Shown: positions 25,098-33,676, numbered from the stretch's first letter. The stretch: DNA of 54,087 nucleotides from Kitasatospora griseola (GCF_014648555.1 NZ_BMRI01000001.1:127271-181357); one strand, 5' to 3'. The notes: generated from the letters alone by a model not told the origin. Program-made: numbers and translations.

Positions 25098-26678
25098 GTG
25101 AGCAGAGCACGCCCCTCAACCTCCGACTCCCCACCGCCCGCCGGCCGGCCCTCCACCGCCGGCGCGCGGGTCGAGGGGATCACCAAGCGATTCGGTGCGG
25201 TGCAGGCCCTGAACGACGTGACGCTCGACCTCCCCGGCGGCAGCGTCACCGCCCTCATGGGCGAGAACGGCGCCGGCAAGTCCACTCTCCTGAAGATCCT
25301 CACCGGCGACCACCGGCCCACCCGGGGACGCGTCCTGTTGGACGGGCGACCGGTCGACCTGCGCTCCCCGGCCGACGCACGGGCCGCCGGCATCCGGATC
25401 ATCCCGCAGGAACCCGAGATCGTCCCGCACGTCCCGGTCGCCGAGAACGTCTACACCGGATCCCTGCCCCGCCGGGCCGGCCGCCGCCTCGACCGGGCCG
25501 AGCTGCGCCGCCGGATCACCGCGGACCTCGACCGGCTGGGTTTCGCCGACGTCCTGGAACCCGATCTGCTCGGATCACAACTGACCGCCGCCCAGCGCCA
25601 GTTGGTCGAGATCATGCGAGCGCTGACCGGCGGGAACGCCGCCCGGGTCATCGCCTTCGACGAGCCGACCTCCTCACTGTCCGAGCACGAGGTCGACGCG
25701 CTGTTCGCGCTGATCGACCGCTTGCGCGATCAGGGCGTCGCCGTCGTCTACGTGTCGCACCGGATGCAGGAGATCCTCCGGCTCGCCGACCGCATCGCCG
25801 TCCTGCGCGACGGAGCCCTGGTCGGCGTCCGGGATGCCAGGACCACCACCGAGGACGACCTGGTGCGTCTGATGGTCGGCCGCGACCTGTCGACGATGTT
25901 CGTCCGCCGGCCCGTCGTCGGCGACCGGGTCGTCCTGGACGTCCGCGGCCTGACGACGGACCGGGTCCGCGGCATCGACCTGCGGATCCACGCCGGCGAA
26001 GTGGTCGGCCTCGCCGGGCTGATCGGCGCCGGACGCTCCGAACTCGCTCTCGCGCTCGCCGGGGACCTGCCCGTCCGCTCCGGCAGCGTCACCCTGGACG
26101 GACGGCCGCTGCCGTCCGGCAACCCCGGGGCGGTGATCCGCGCCGGCCTCGGCCTGGCCCCGGAGGAGCGGAAGGCGCAGGCGCTGTTCCTGCACCGGAC
26201 GATCCGCGACAACACGTCCATCGCGGTACTGGAGCGGCTGCGCCGCTTCCGCTTCGTCAAGCGAGGAGCGGAACGCGACCTCGCCCAGGAGTACATCGAC
26301 CGCCTGCGGGTACGCACGCCGTCCATCGAGCACGAGGTCCGCACGCTCTCCGGCGGCAACCAGCAGAAGGTCGTCCTCGCCCGCTGGCTCGCCCGCAAGC
26401 CCAAGCTGCTGATCCTCGACGAGCCCACCCGCGGCATCGACGTCGGCGCCAAGGCCGAGATCTACCGGATCATCGCCGACCTCGCCGAACAGGGCGTCGC
26501 CCTGCTGGTGATCTCCTCCGAACTGCCCGAACTGCTCGGCCTCGCCGACCGGATCGTCGTCATGCAGAACGGCCGCACCACCGGCGAACTGAACCGTACG
26601 GAAGCCACCGAGGAGGCCGTCCTCGCCCTCGCCATGGCCGATGACATCAGCACCAGCGCCTCAGGAGCAGCCTCATGA
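25098..26678 (+). CDS. Sugar ABC transporter ATPase with tandem ABC domains (AraG/MglA/RbsA type)
   Basis: Encodes 526 residues from a GTG. The N-terminal ABC domain has Walker A GENGAGKST (about residue 56) and Walker B VIAFDEPTSS, with a degenerate signature LTAAQRQLV. The C-terminal domain has GLIGAGRSEL in place of Walker A, the signature LSGGNQQK and Walker B LLILDEPTRGIDVG. This fused two-domain form is specific to monosaccharide importers of the CUT2 class. It overlaps the permease gene by 4 nt. Confidence 0.94.
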   Translation: MSRARPSTSDSPPPAGRPSTAGARVEGITKRFGAVQALNDVTLDLPGGSVTALMGENGAGKSTLLKILTGDHRPTRGRVLLDGRPVDLRSPADARAAGIRIIPQEPEIVPHVPVAENVYTGSLPRRAGRRLDRAELRRRITADLDRLGFADVLEPDLLGSQLTAAQRQLVEIMRALTGGNAARVIAFDEPTSSLSEHEVDALFALIDRLRDQGVAVVYVSHRMQEILRLADRIAVLRDGALVGVRDARTTTEDDLVRLMVGRDLSTMFVRRPVVGDRVVLDVRGLTTDRVRGIDLRIHAGEVVGLAGLIGAGRSELALALAGDLPVRSGSVTLDGRPLPSGNPGAVIRAGLGLAPEERKAQALFLHRTIRDNTSIAVLERLRRFRFVKRGAERDLAQEYIDRLRVRTPSIEHEVRTLSGGNQQKVVLARWLARKPKLLILDEPTRGIDVGAKAEIYRIIADLAEQGVALLVISSELPELLGLADRIVVMQNGRTTGELNRTEATEEAVLALAMADDISTSASGAAS

Positions 26679-27709
26679 CAACCGCCGCCACACCGCCGGC
26701 CGTCCCGAACGACGGAGGCCGGCGCCGGCCCGCCGCGAGGATTCCCGTGCTGGGCGCCGTCGGCGGGCAGAACCTCGGCCTGATCGGCGCCCTGGTCGCG
26801 GTCCTCACCGTCTTCGGCCTCCTCAACGACAACTACCTCAGCCTCACCAACATGCAGGTGATCGCCGAGGCCGCCACCATCACCGGGCTGCTCGCCGTCG
26901 TCCAGACCGTCGTCATCATCTGCGGCGGACTCGACATCTCGGTCGGCTCCCAGGCGGGCGTCGCCTCCGTCGTCAGCGCCATGGCCTTCACCTCCGCCGG
27001 CTCCAACGCCTTCGCGGGCATGGCCGCCGCCGTCGCCGTCGGCCTGCTGATCGGCCTCCTCAACGGCGCGATCATCGTGTACGGCCGGGTCAACCCCACC
27101 ATCGCCACCCTGGCCGGCCTCGCCGCCTACAAGGGCCTCGCCCAACTCCTCTCCGACGGCCGGGCCCAGGGCTACGTCCTCAACGACGCCGTCTTCGTCT
27201 TCCTCGGCCGGGGCCGGATCGCCGGACTCCCCGTCATGGTCTGGATCCTCATCGTCGTCGCCGTCGCCGTCCACGTCCTGCTCACCCGCACCGACATCGG
27301 CCGCAACATCTACGCCGTCGGCGGCAACGACACCGCCGCCCGCCTGGCCGGCATCAACATCAACAAGTACCTGGTCGCCGTCTACGCCCTCGTCGGCGCC
27401 GTCGCCGCCGTCGCCGGCATCCTGCTCACCGCCCGCACCGGCAGCGGACAGCCCACCTCCGGCAGTGAAGGCCTCGAACTCAAGGCCATCACCGCCTCCG
27501 CCCTCGGCGGCTGCGCACTCAGGGGCGGCAAGGGCACCATCGGCGGCACCCTCCTCGCCGTCGCACTCCTCGGCGCCCTCGACAACGGACTCACCGTCCA
27601 GGGCATCAACTCCTTCTGGCAGAACGTCGCCCAGGGCACGCTGCTCGTGGTCGCGGTCGTCGTCCAGCAACGCCGCACTGGGGAACGCGCCGTCGGCCTC
27701 CCCGCCTGA
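26675..27709 (+). CDS. Sugar ABC transporter permease (AraH/RbsC type)
   Basis: Encodes 344 residues, mostly hydrophobic, with CUT2 permease marks: IICGGLDISVGSQAG near residue 90, VNPTIATLAGLAAYKG, and GRNIYAVGGNDTAARLAGIN near residue 210, the ATPase-contact loop. The C-terminus has LGGCALRGGKGTIGGTLLAV. ATGA overlap with the ATPase gene shows co-expression. It forms the channel through which the sugar enters. Confidence 0.94.
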   Translation: MTTAATPPAVPNDGGRRRPAARIPVLGAVGGQNLGLIGALVAVLTVFGLLNDNYLSLTNMQVIAEAATITGLLAVVQTVVIICGGLDISVGSQAGVASVVSAMAFTSAGSNAFAGMAAAVAVGLLIGLLNGAIIVYGRVNPTIATLAGLAAYKGLAQLLSDGRAQGYVLNDAVFVFLGRGRIAGLPVMVWILIVVAVAVHVLLTRTDIGRNIYAVGGNDTAARLAGININKYLVAVYALVGAVAAVAGILLTARTGSGQPTSGSEGLELKAITASALGGCALRGGKGTIGGTLLAVALLGALDNGLTVQGINSFWQNVAQGTLLVVAVVVQQRRTGERAVGLPA

Positions 27710-27750
27710 CGCGGTGTCGGTGCACCGGCGACGGAAGCCATGGCGCGTGC

Positions 27751-28755
27751 TCAGCGGGGCAGCCGGGCGACGAGTTCCAGTTCGTCCGCCAGGAGGGCCG
27801 GGTCGCGCGGGCCGGCGTGCGGGGCGGGCAGCGAGCGGACGCGGAAGGGGTTGTGCGGGGTGGTGGCGTCCGCCTCGCGGATCATGAGGTCCTGGAGCGG
27901 GAGGGGGATGGTGCGGTCCTGGGTGTAGCGCAGGAAGGTGCGCGGCACCCGGCCCCACCCGGTCGGGAGGCCGCGGGCGTCCTCGCTCGCGCCGACGGCC
28001 GCGGACTCGTCCGGCTCCAGGATGTTCATCAACGCCCGGACTTCGGCGTCCGGGCGGTCGGCGGCGATCGACTCCTTGACGAGGGCGAAGAACGCGGGGT
28101 CGCCCGAGCGCCAGTTGACCCGGCTGACGCCCAGCTCGGGCGGGGTCTGGATCGCGGGGAGCCTGAACATGGAGCTGGTGGCCGCCTCGGGGGTCATCAT
28201 CAGCCGCAGCACCGAGGGGTGTTCGGTCGGGCAGAACGCGGAGGCGTACACCAGGTGCGCGAGCAGGTCGGGCACCTGGTTGGCGACGGCGTTGAGGGTC
28301 ACGCCGCCGAGGCTGCCGCCGACCAGCACGACCGGGCCGTTGCGGCGGGCCCGCCGCACCACGCCGATCACGTGCGCGGCGAAGTCGCCCAGCGTCACCC
28401 GGGATATCGGGGACGGCTCGGTGCGCAGCCGGTCGAGATCCTGCGGGAACTGGTAGGACTCGGGGAGGTACGCGCCGAGCCCGTGCCCGGGCAGGTCGAC
28501 CGCGATCGCGCGGTGTCCGCGCAGGCCCAGTTCGCGCAGCAGGGGCTGCCAGTAGTAGGAGTTGCTGCCCGAGCCGTGGACGAGGACGAAGGTCGGCGCG
28601 CCGCGCCCGGACCCGTCCGCGTGCGCGACGGAGGCGGACGCGCCCAGTGCGGTGATCGCCCCCGCCCCGGCCACGGCCGCCTTCAGCGCGCTGCGCCGTG
28701 ATGTTCCGCCGGTCTTCGTGCCGGCGCTCTCGACGCTGCGCTGTTCCTTGGTCAT
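27751..28755 (-). CDS. Tat-exported alpha/beta hydrolase
   Basis: Encodes 334 residues. The ATG at 28755 has AAGGAGG upstream; a longer reading adds only unconserved residues. The N-terminus has a twin-arginine signal (TSRRSALKAAVAGAGAI) cleaved near SVAHA, so it is exported folded. The hydrolase core shows the oxyanion HGSGSNSYYW, the nucleophile elbow GGSLGG (about residue 137) and a late His in PAPHAGPRDP. It is probably an esterase or lipase; the substrate is unknown. It is convergent with the sugar permease gene across 41 nt. Confidence 0.87.
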   Translation of the reverse strand: MTKEQRSVESAGTKTGGTSRRSALKAAVAGAGAITALGASASVAHADGSGRGAPTFVLVHGSGSNSYYWQPLLRELGLRGHRAIAVDLPGHGLGAYLPESYQFPQDLDRLRTEPSPISRVTLGDFAAHVIGVVRRARRNGPVVLVGGSLGGVTLNAVANQVPDLLAHLVYASAFCPTEHPSVLRLMMTPEAATSSMFRLPAIQTPPELGVSRVNWRSGDPAFFALVKESIAADRPDAEVRALMNILEPDESAAVGASEDARGLPTGWGRVPRTFLRYTQDRTIPLPLQDLMIREADATTPHNPFRVRSLPAPHAGPRDPALLADELELVARLPR

Positions 28756-28846
28756 CGACGGCCCCCTCCTTGAGTGTTGAGTGAGTGTTGCACCCTTCAC
28801 AGGAGGAGACGGGACAGCCCGCGGAGATGTGACACCGGCCGGGGCG

Positions 28847-29140
28847 CTATCGCTCGGCGACGACCTCCAGGACGGTCAGGGTGGGTTCGGCGCCCGCCTC
28901 GCGGAAGAGTCGCGGGGCGGCCGGCGGTTCCGGCTGTGCACGCATGGCGTCGAGCGCGGCGCGGTCCCGCCAGAGTGTCTGGATGCGCCAGTGGCCGCCC
29001 TCGGCGCGCAGCAGTCGGGTGTGCAGCAGCCCGTCGGGCAGTGGCCCGTCGACGAGTCTGCGGTAGGCGGATTCCAGCGCGGCCTGGCGGTCGGCGGGGA
29101 CCACGGCGCCGACCTCGGTGAGGATCCTTCCGGACTCCAC
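28847..29140 (-). CDS. Small antibiotic-biosynthesis-monooxygenase (ABM)-like protein
   Basis: Encodes 97 residues. A GTG at 29140 with GGAGA 5 nt upstream is the best start; the longer frame begins in non-coding-like sequence. The pattern of one beta-alpha-beta unit, WRIQTLWRDRAALDAM, and a C-terminal strand PTLTVLEVV fits dimeric alpha+beta-barrel ABM proteins, which act as small quinol/heme-degrading oxygenases or have no known activity. It lies 91 nt upstream of the Tat hydrolase in the same direction. Confidence 0.7.
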   Translation of the reverse strand: MESGRILTEVGAVVPADRQAALESAYRRLVDGPLPDGLLHTRLLRAEGGHWRIQTLWRDRAALDAMRAQPEPPAAPRLFREAGAEPTLTVLEVVAER

Positions 29141-29268
29141 TGGCGTCTCCTTTCCCTGCGGTTCGCGGCCCGCCCGGTCGACGGGCCCCGGACGATTCCA
29201 CCCGACGACCGGCCGAAATCGGGGGCCGACACCTCGGCATCGGGGGTGACGGTCGGCTGCCCGTACGT

Positions 29269-29642
29269 TCACCCTCCGGCCGCCGTGAACCGCCGGGCCG
29301 TCTCGCGCAGCGCGGCGGCGAAGCGGTCCAGGTCGGCGGTGCCGGTGAACAGGGCCGGGGTGACGCGGACGCAGTCGCCGGCGGGCGGGCCGGCGCGGCG
29401 GACGGTGAAGATGCGGTGGCGGTCCATCAGGTGTCGGGCGATCGCCTCGTTGTCCTGTTGCGTGGTGCGGCCGGTGATCCGGAAGGAGGTGAGCGCGCAG
29501 GTGGCGCAGCCGGGCCTGGGGCTGCGATCCACGTGTGCAGGCTGACGGCGGCGAATTCTGCGCCCAACTCGGGCAGGGTGAAGTCGAGTCGGCCGAAGGA
29601 TCGGGCGGCGTCGAGGATCACGTCCGCGCCGGCGGCCCGGGC
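29269..29642 (-). pseudogene. Degraded class V aminotransferase-fold gene
   Basis: Two pieces of one PLP enzyme lie in different frames. The first (about 29642-29517) reads [20 protein letters not shown], then LGAEFAAVSLHTWIAAP, the segment that normally holds the PLP lysine in an HKW motif; the lysine is Thr here. The second (about 29499-29272) reads ALTSFRITGRTTQQDNEAIA through RVTPALFTGTADLDRFAAAL, the family's C-terminal domain. The ~130 residues that usually separate them and the whole N-terminus are missing. The gene cannot encode an active enzyme. Confidence 0.75.
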
Positions 29643-29649
29643 AGCCGTC

Positions 29650-29844
29650 TCCGGGCTCGGCATCACCCTCGGCAACCTCGCCGTCGGGGCCCTCTGGGAC
29701 TACGCCGCCCGCCACGACGCCCGCTGCCTGCCCTGGCTCGCGCTCGCCGCCACCGGCCTGCTCTGCGCCGCCGCGGTGCACCGCCTCGCCCGGACCGGGC
29801 GGCTCCCCCACCCGGCCGAGGAGGCTGCCGCCTCGCCCGCCTGA
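29650..29844 (+). pseudogene. C-terminal remnant of an MFS transporter
   Basis: The frame encodes [20 protein letters not shown], then a hydrophobic segment and a basic/acidic tail. This is the last two membrane segments and cytosolic tail of an MFS permease. There is no start codon or upstream part: within ~8 nt on its left the sequence becomes an oppositely oriented aminotransferase fragment. The junction near 29642-29650 is therefore a rearrangement breakpoint. Confidence 0.65.
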
Positions 29845-29849
29845 AGACT

Positions 29850-29873
29850 GTTGCAAACTATGTGCAACTGCAA
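29850..29873 (+). promoter_or_regulatory. TGCAA-repeat control region of tsaD
   Basis: GTTGCA (29850-29855) and TGCAAC (29863-29868) form an inverted repeat with a 7-nt spacer, and TGCAA occurs three times (29852, 29863, 29869). TTGCAA at 29851 followed after 17 bp by TTGATA (29874-29879) could be the promoter. The stretch is notably AT-rich for this genome. Confidence 0.4.
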
Positions 29874-29899
29874 TTGATACGCGAAAGTGGTGCGGGCCG

Positions 29900-30970
29900 A
29901 TGCCGAAGTCGCCGGTGGTGCTGGGAATCGAGTCGTCCTGCGACGAGACGGGAGCGGGGCTGGTTCAGGACGGCGTGCTGCTCGGGCAGGCCGTGGCGTC
30001 GAGCATGGACGAGCACGCCCGGTACGGCGGGGTGGTGCCGGAGATCGCGGCCCGCGCGCACGTCCACGCGATGGCCCCGGTGGTGCGGGCGGCTCTGGAC
30101 CGGGCGGGGCTGACGCTGCGGGACGTGGGAGCGGTCGCGGTCACCACCGGGCCGGGGCTGTCGGGGGCGCTCCAGGTCGGGGTGGCCGCCGCGAAGGGCT
30201 ACGCGTTCTCGCTCGGGGTGCCGCTGTACGGCGTCCACCACCTGGCCGGGCACGTGGCCGCCGCCGGGCTGGCCGGCGGGCCGCTGCCGAACCCGTGCGT
30301 GGTGCTGATCGTCTCCGGCGGCCACACCTCGCTGCTGCTGGTCCGCGACCTGGCCCGCGACCCGATCGTGCACCTCGGCGACACCCTGGACGACGCGGCG
30401 GGCGAGTGCTTCGACAAGACCGCCCGCATCCTCGGCCTGCCCTACCCCGGCGGACCGGCGATCGACCGCGCCGCCCGCGACGGCGACCCGGGCGCGGTCC
30501 GGTTGCCGCGCCCGCTCACCGGGCCCGGCGACGCACCGTACGCCTTCTCCTTCTCCGGGCTGAAGACCGCCGCCGCCCGCTGGGTCGAGGGCCACCGCGC
30601 CGCCGGCGTCGAACCGCGGGTGCCGGACGCGGCGGCCTCGCTGCAGGAGGCGATCGCCGACACCCTCACCCGCAAGGCCGTCCGCGCCTGCACCGACCAC
30701 GGCATCCGCACCCTGGTGGTGGTCGGCGGCGTCGCCGCCAACTCCCGGATCCGGGCCCTGACCGAACAGCGCTGCGCCGCCGCCGGCATCACCCTGCGGG
30801 TACCGCCCCTGCCCCTCTGCACGGACAACGGCGCGATGGTCGCCGCGATCGGCGACCTCCTGGCCCGCGCCGGCGCCGAGCCCGCCCCGCTGGACGTGTC
30901 GATCGACCCGTCCGCGCCACTGGAGTACGCGGCGCTGACGCCGCGCCCGCGGGCCCGGTCCGCCGCTTGA
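29900..30970 (+). CDS. tsaD: tRNA N6-adenosine threonylcarbamoyltransferase
   Basis: Encodes 356 residues. It is full length with the family's active-site set: [10 protein letters not shown] at the N-terminus, the metal-binding HxxxH in [10 protein letters not shown] (about residues 115-119), [11 protein letters not shown], the C-terminal [10 protein letters not shown] and the metal Asp in [10 protein letters not shown]. TsaD transfers threonylcarbamoyl to A37 of ANN-decoding tRNAs together with TsaB and TsaE. In actinomycetes tsaD usually follows tsaE, tsaB and rimI; here it stands alone between gene debris and a secreted-protein gene, so it may be a second copy. The active site looks intact. 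Confidence 0.92.
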   Translation: MPKSPVVLGIESSCDETGAGLVQDGVLLGQAVASSMDEHARYGGVVPEIAARAHVHAMAPVVRAALDRAGLTLRDVGAVAVTTGPGLSGALQVGVAAAKGYAFSLGVPLYGVHHLAGHVAAAGLAGGPLPNPCVVLIVSGGHTSLLLVRDLARDPIVHLGDTLDDAAGECFDKTARILGLPYPGGPAIDRAARDGDPGAVRLPRPLTGPGDAPYAFSFSGLKTAAARWVEGHRAAGVEPRVPDAAASLQEAIADTLTRKAVRACTDHGIRTLVVVGGVAANSRIRALTEQRCAAAGITLRVPPLPLCTDNGAMVAAIGDLLARAGAEPAPLDVSIDPSAPLEYAALTPRPRARSAA

Positions 30971-31013
30971 TCCGAGGTCAGGACCCGGGCCGCCAGGAGC
31001 CGGACACACGGCA

Positions 31014-31040
31014 AAGCGCCGGCCGCGAGGGCCGGCGCTT
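31014..31040. terminator. Terminator after tsaD
   Basis: An 11-bp perfect stem (AAGCGCCGGCC at 31014-31024, complement at 31030-31040) has a 5-nt loop. It is 43 nt downstream of the tsaD stop. Confidence 0.75.
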
Positions 31041-31048
31041 CGGTGGTG

Positions 31049-31081
31049 CGGGAGGGAGGGCTGGGACGGCCCTCCCTCCCG
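31049..31081. terminator. Terminator of the small secreted-protein gene
   Basis: A perfect 13-bp stem (CGGGAGGGAGGGC at 31049-31061, complement at 31069-31081) has a 7-nt loop. It lies 8 nt beyond the first hairpin and 21 nt past the stop of the convergent minus-strand gene, so each transcript has its own hairpin. Confidence 0.75.
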
Positions 31082-31102
31082 GTCGAGCTCGGTGGGTCAG
31101 GA

Positions 31103-31396
31103 TTACCAGCTCGCGCCCGAGTCGGTGGCCGAACCGGAGACACCCTCGTCGTCCGCGACGGCGAAGCCGCTGAAGTGCTCCACGCTGTTCGGGGTGACGA
31201 ACGAGCCGGAGCCGGCGATGCCGGCGGTGGTCTCGTTGGCGATGAACTGGACCTCGACGAAGTGCGCCTCGGGGCTGCTGCCCTCGTGGGCGGCATCCAT
31301 GTCGCCGCCCTCGTGGGCGGCGGCCAGGCCCGCGCAACCGAGCAGGACGGGGGCGGCGAGGCTGAGGGCAGCAACAGTGCGAGTAAGAGCACGCAT
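31103..31396 (-). CDS. Small secreted protein of unknown function
   Basis: Encodes 97 residues. GAAGGA lies upstream of the ATG. A typical Sec signal peptide (MRALTRTVAALSLAAPVLLG, cleavage near LAAA-HEGG) leads to a ~70-residue acidic, Gly/Ser-rich chain with no Cys in the mature part. HEGGDMDAAHEGSS is a short internal repeat (two AHEG/HEGG units) that could bind metal. The C-terminus ends in Trp. I recognise no family. It has its own terminator and a separate upstream region with two short palindromes. Confidence 0.7.
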   Translation of the reverse strand: MRALTRTVAALSLAAPVLLGCAGLAAAHEGGDMDAAHEGSSPEAHFVEVQFIANETTAGIAGSGSFVTPNSVEHFSGFAVADDEGVSGSATDSGASW

Positions 31397-31420
31397 GTGA
31401 AAACAATCCTTCCGAAAACG

Positions 31421-31501
31421 GAATCCGATTCGGGAAGCAGTGGGCTTCCCTGTACCCAAGACACACGACGTCAGCCGGGGCGGCCAGTCGGAAAAGTCCG
31501 A
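31421..31501 (-). promoter_or_regulatory. Palindromes upstream of the small secreted protein
   Basis: GAATCCGATTC (31421-31431, arms of 5 bp) and TCGGA-N4-TCCGA (31488-31501) share the TCGGA/TCCGA half-word. They lie 25 and 92 nt before the start. They may be two sites for one regulator; the remainder of 31397-31660 shows nothing else. Confidence 0.3.
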
Positions 31502-31678
31502 TTGCTCCCCATGGCCGAGTGGCCCGATCCCCGGCCGGGACGGCCCGCCGGCCCGCCTTCCACTCCTTCGAACGGCCGCTCGACCGCCCACCCGCCCGCC
31601 CGCCCGATCGACCGTCAAGGCCGCGACTTTCCCGGGGAGTTGGCGGACTTCGCCATCCCCTGGCCGGATCGAAATCGC

Positions 31679-31729
31679 TTGGCGGAAACGACTGCCTAGG
31701 GTACCTTGGCGCAAAACTAGGGGCCCTAG
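31679..31729 (+). promoter_or_regulatory. Promoter and operator of the FBP-protein/exporter operon
   Basis: TTGGCG (31679-31684) and TACCTT (31702-31707) are 17 bp apart, a good housekeeping promoter. CTAGGG-G-CCCTAG (31717-31729), a perfect 13-bp palindrome, begins just past the expected start of transcription, the position of a repressor roadblock. A further CTAGGG half-site lies at 31696-31701 inside the spacer. Confidence 0.55.
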
Positions 31730-31745
31730 GGAGACTGGAGGAGCC

Positions 31746-32252
31746 ATGCGGCCACTGACCGAGGCGGAGATCCGGGCGTCGTTCGTCAACTGCACCAAGG
31801 GGGAGGCGAGTCGGGCCCGGCTGCCGCGCGATTTGGCGGAGCTGGACTGGGCCGGACTGGACTTTCTCGGCTGGCGGGAGCCAGGGGCACCCGACCGGGG
31901 GTACTTGGTGGCCGAGTTCGAGGGGCGGACGGTCGGGGTGGCCCTGCGACTGGCGCCGCAGCGACCGGGCGCGGGGCGCGGTGGGGCGATGTGCTCGATC
32001 TGCCTGACGGCGCATCCTGCCTCGGGAGTGGCGTTGATGACGGCGCGTCGGGCGGGCCGGGGCGCTGCGGTGGAGGAGTACGCCTCGGCGGGCGAGTACT
32101 TCTGCAGCGACCTGGCGTGCCCGCTGTACGTGCGGGGTCGAAAGCGGGTGGCCGCGGGCGGTGCGCGGATGACGGAGAGTCTGGACGCGGAGCAGCGGGC
32201 GGCCCGGATGCGGGCGAATCTCGCCGGATTCCTCGGGCGGGTCGTCCGATGA
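31746..32252 (+). CDS. FBP-domain (EF-G-binding type) zinc-finger protein
   Basis: Encodes 168 residues, with GGAGGAG before the ATG. The layout is that of the FBP family: N-terminal helical part (EAEIRASFVNCTKGEASRA), then a C-terminal treble-clef zinc finger with ligands in MCSICLTAHP (about residues 80-84) and YFCSDLACPLYV (about 118-123). FusB/FusC, the fusidic-acid resistance proteins, belong to this fold group and free EF-G from the ribosome; whether this homologue does so is unknown. It is co-translated with a DHA2 multidrug-type exporter by ATGA overlap, suggesting a joint protection and efflux unit. Confidence 0.8.
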   Translation: MRPLTEAEIRASFVNCTKGEASRARLPRDLAELDWAGLDFLGWREPGAPDRGYLVAEFEGRTVGVALRLAPQRPGAGRGGAMCSICLTAHPASGVALMTARRAGRGAAVEEYASAGEYFCSDLACPLYVRGRKRVAAGGARMTESLDAEQRAARMRANLAGFLGRVVR

Positions 32253-33676
32253 CGGATCGTGCGGTGACGGACCGTCCGGCGACGGAGCGGGCGGCGGGCC
32301 GTGAGGCGCTCGGCGGGCCGGTGGTCCGGGCGGCGCTGCTGCTGGCAGCGGGCGCGTTCGTCGCACTGCTGGACACCACGGTGGTGGGGGTGGCGCTGGA
32401 GTCGTTCGCGCGGCGGTTCGACGCGGGCCTGGCGCAGGTGCAGTGGGTGGCGACGGCGTACCTGCTGGCGATGTCGGCGGTGATCCCCGCGACGGGGTGG
32501 GCGGCGCGGCGGTTCGGGGCGGTGACGTGCTGGACGGCTTCGCTGGCGGTGTTCCTGCTGGGGTCGGTGCTGTGCGGGCTGGCCTGGTCGCTGGGGTCGC
32601 TGGTGGCGTTCCGGGTGGTGCAGGGGTTGGGCGCGGGGATGCTGTTCCCGCTGATGCGGATCCTGGTGGTGCAGGTGGCCGGTCCGGCACGGATGGGCCG
32701 GACGATGGCGCTGATCGCGGTGCCGGTGCTGGTCGCTCCGGTGGCGGGGCCGGTGGTGGGCGGGGCGCTGGTCCAGGGCCACTCGTGGCGGTGGGTGTTC
32801 CTGTTGAACGTGCCGGTGTGCCTGGCGGTGGCGGTGCTGTCGCCGCTGCTGATGCGCAATCGGCGGGACGACGCGCCGGGCCGGCTGGACCTGGCGGGTC
32901 TGGCGACGGTGAGCGGCGGGCTGACGGCGGCCGTGCTCGGGTTCGTCCGGCTGGGCGGGGGCCGGCCGGTGGGCGACCTGCGGGTGCTGGGGCCGCTGCT
33001 GGCGGCCGCGGTGCTGCTGACGGCGCACGGACTGCTGTCGCGGCGTCGGCGGGAGCGGGCGCTGCTGGACTTCGGGCTGTTCCGGGACCGCGCGTTCGCC
33101 GCGTCGACCGCCGTCTCGCTGCTGAACAGCTTCGGCCTGTACGGGGCGGTGGTGCTGGTGCCGCTGTTCTTCCAGCAGGCGGGCGGCCGCGGGCCGTTGA
33201 CCGCCGGCCTGGTGATGGTCGCGCAGGGGGCGGGCGCGGGCGTGGCGGTGCTGCTGGTGGGGCGGGTGATCGACGCCAGGAGCAATCCGCGGGCGCTGGT
33301 ACTGACCGGGCTGGCTCTGGTCGCCGCGGGCCTGGCGGTGTTCGCCCGGGCCGGCGCCGCGGAACCGGGCGGACTGCTGCTGGTCGCCCTGTTCGCGCAG
33401 GGGGTCGGGCTGGCGCTGGCCGCCTCACCGGTGATGGTGACGCTCTACCACTCGCTGCCGCCGGCCGCGGTGCCCGCCGCGACCACCGTGAACGCGGTCG
33501 CGCAGCAGCTCGGCGCGGCGGCCGGCACGGCGGTGGTGGCGCTGGTGCTGCAGCACGCCTCGCCCGGCGGCGCGGGGACGGTCGCGGCGTTCCGTCCGGT
33601 GTTCGCGGTGGCGCTGGGGTTCGTGCTGCTGACGGCGGTTCCGGCCGCGTTCCTCCCGGCGCGACGGAAGAGCTAG
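32249..33676 (+). CDS. DHA2-family MFS multidrug exporter
   Basis: Encodes 475 residues with about 14 hydrophobic segments. Motif D1 is FVALLDTTVVGVALESFA near residue 40 and the GWAARRFG loop stands for motif A. The antiporter motif C region reads VLVAPVAGPVVGGAL near residue 165, then WRWVFLLNVP. DHA2 proteins expel drugs or dyes by proton antiport. It overlaps the FBP gene at its start, and its stop codon overlaps the stop of the convergent TetR gene within CTAG. Confidence 0.88.
   Translation: MTDRAVTDRPATERAAGREALGGPVVRAALLLAAGAFVALLDTTVVGVALESFARRFDAGLAQVQWVATAYLLAMSAVIPATGWAARRFGAVTCWTASLAVFLLGSVLCGLAWSLGSLVAFRVVQGLGAGMLFPLMRILVVQVAGPARMGRTMALIAVPVLVAPVAGPVVGGALVQGHSWRWVFLLNVPVCLAVAVLSPLLMRNRRDDAPGRLDLAGLATVSGGLTAAVLGFVRLGGGRPVGDLRVLGPLLAAAVLLTAHGLLSRRRRERALLDFGLFRDRAFAASTAVSLLNSFGLYGAVVLVPLFFQQAGGRGPLTAGLVMVAQGAGAGVAVLLVGRVIDARSNPRALVLTGLALVAAGLAVFARAGAAEPGGLLLVALFAQGVGLALAASPVMVTLYHSLPPAAVPAATTVNAVAQQLGAAAGTAVVALVLQHASPGGAGTVAAFRPVFAVALGFVLLTAVPAAFLPARRKS

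Noticed and set aside
29850..29880. Zur box upstream of tsaD
   Set aside because: The repeat is TGCAA-based and does not resemble the AATGATTTTCATT-type Zur palindrome of actinobacteria.
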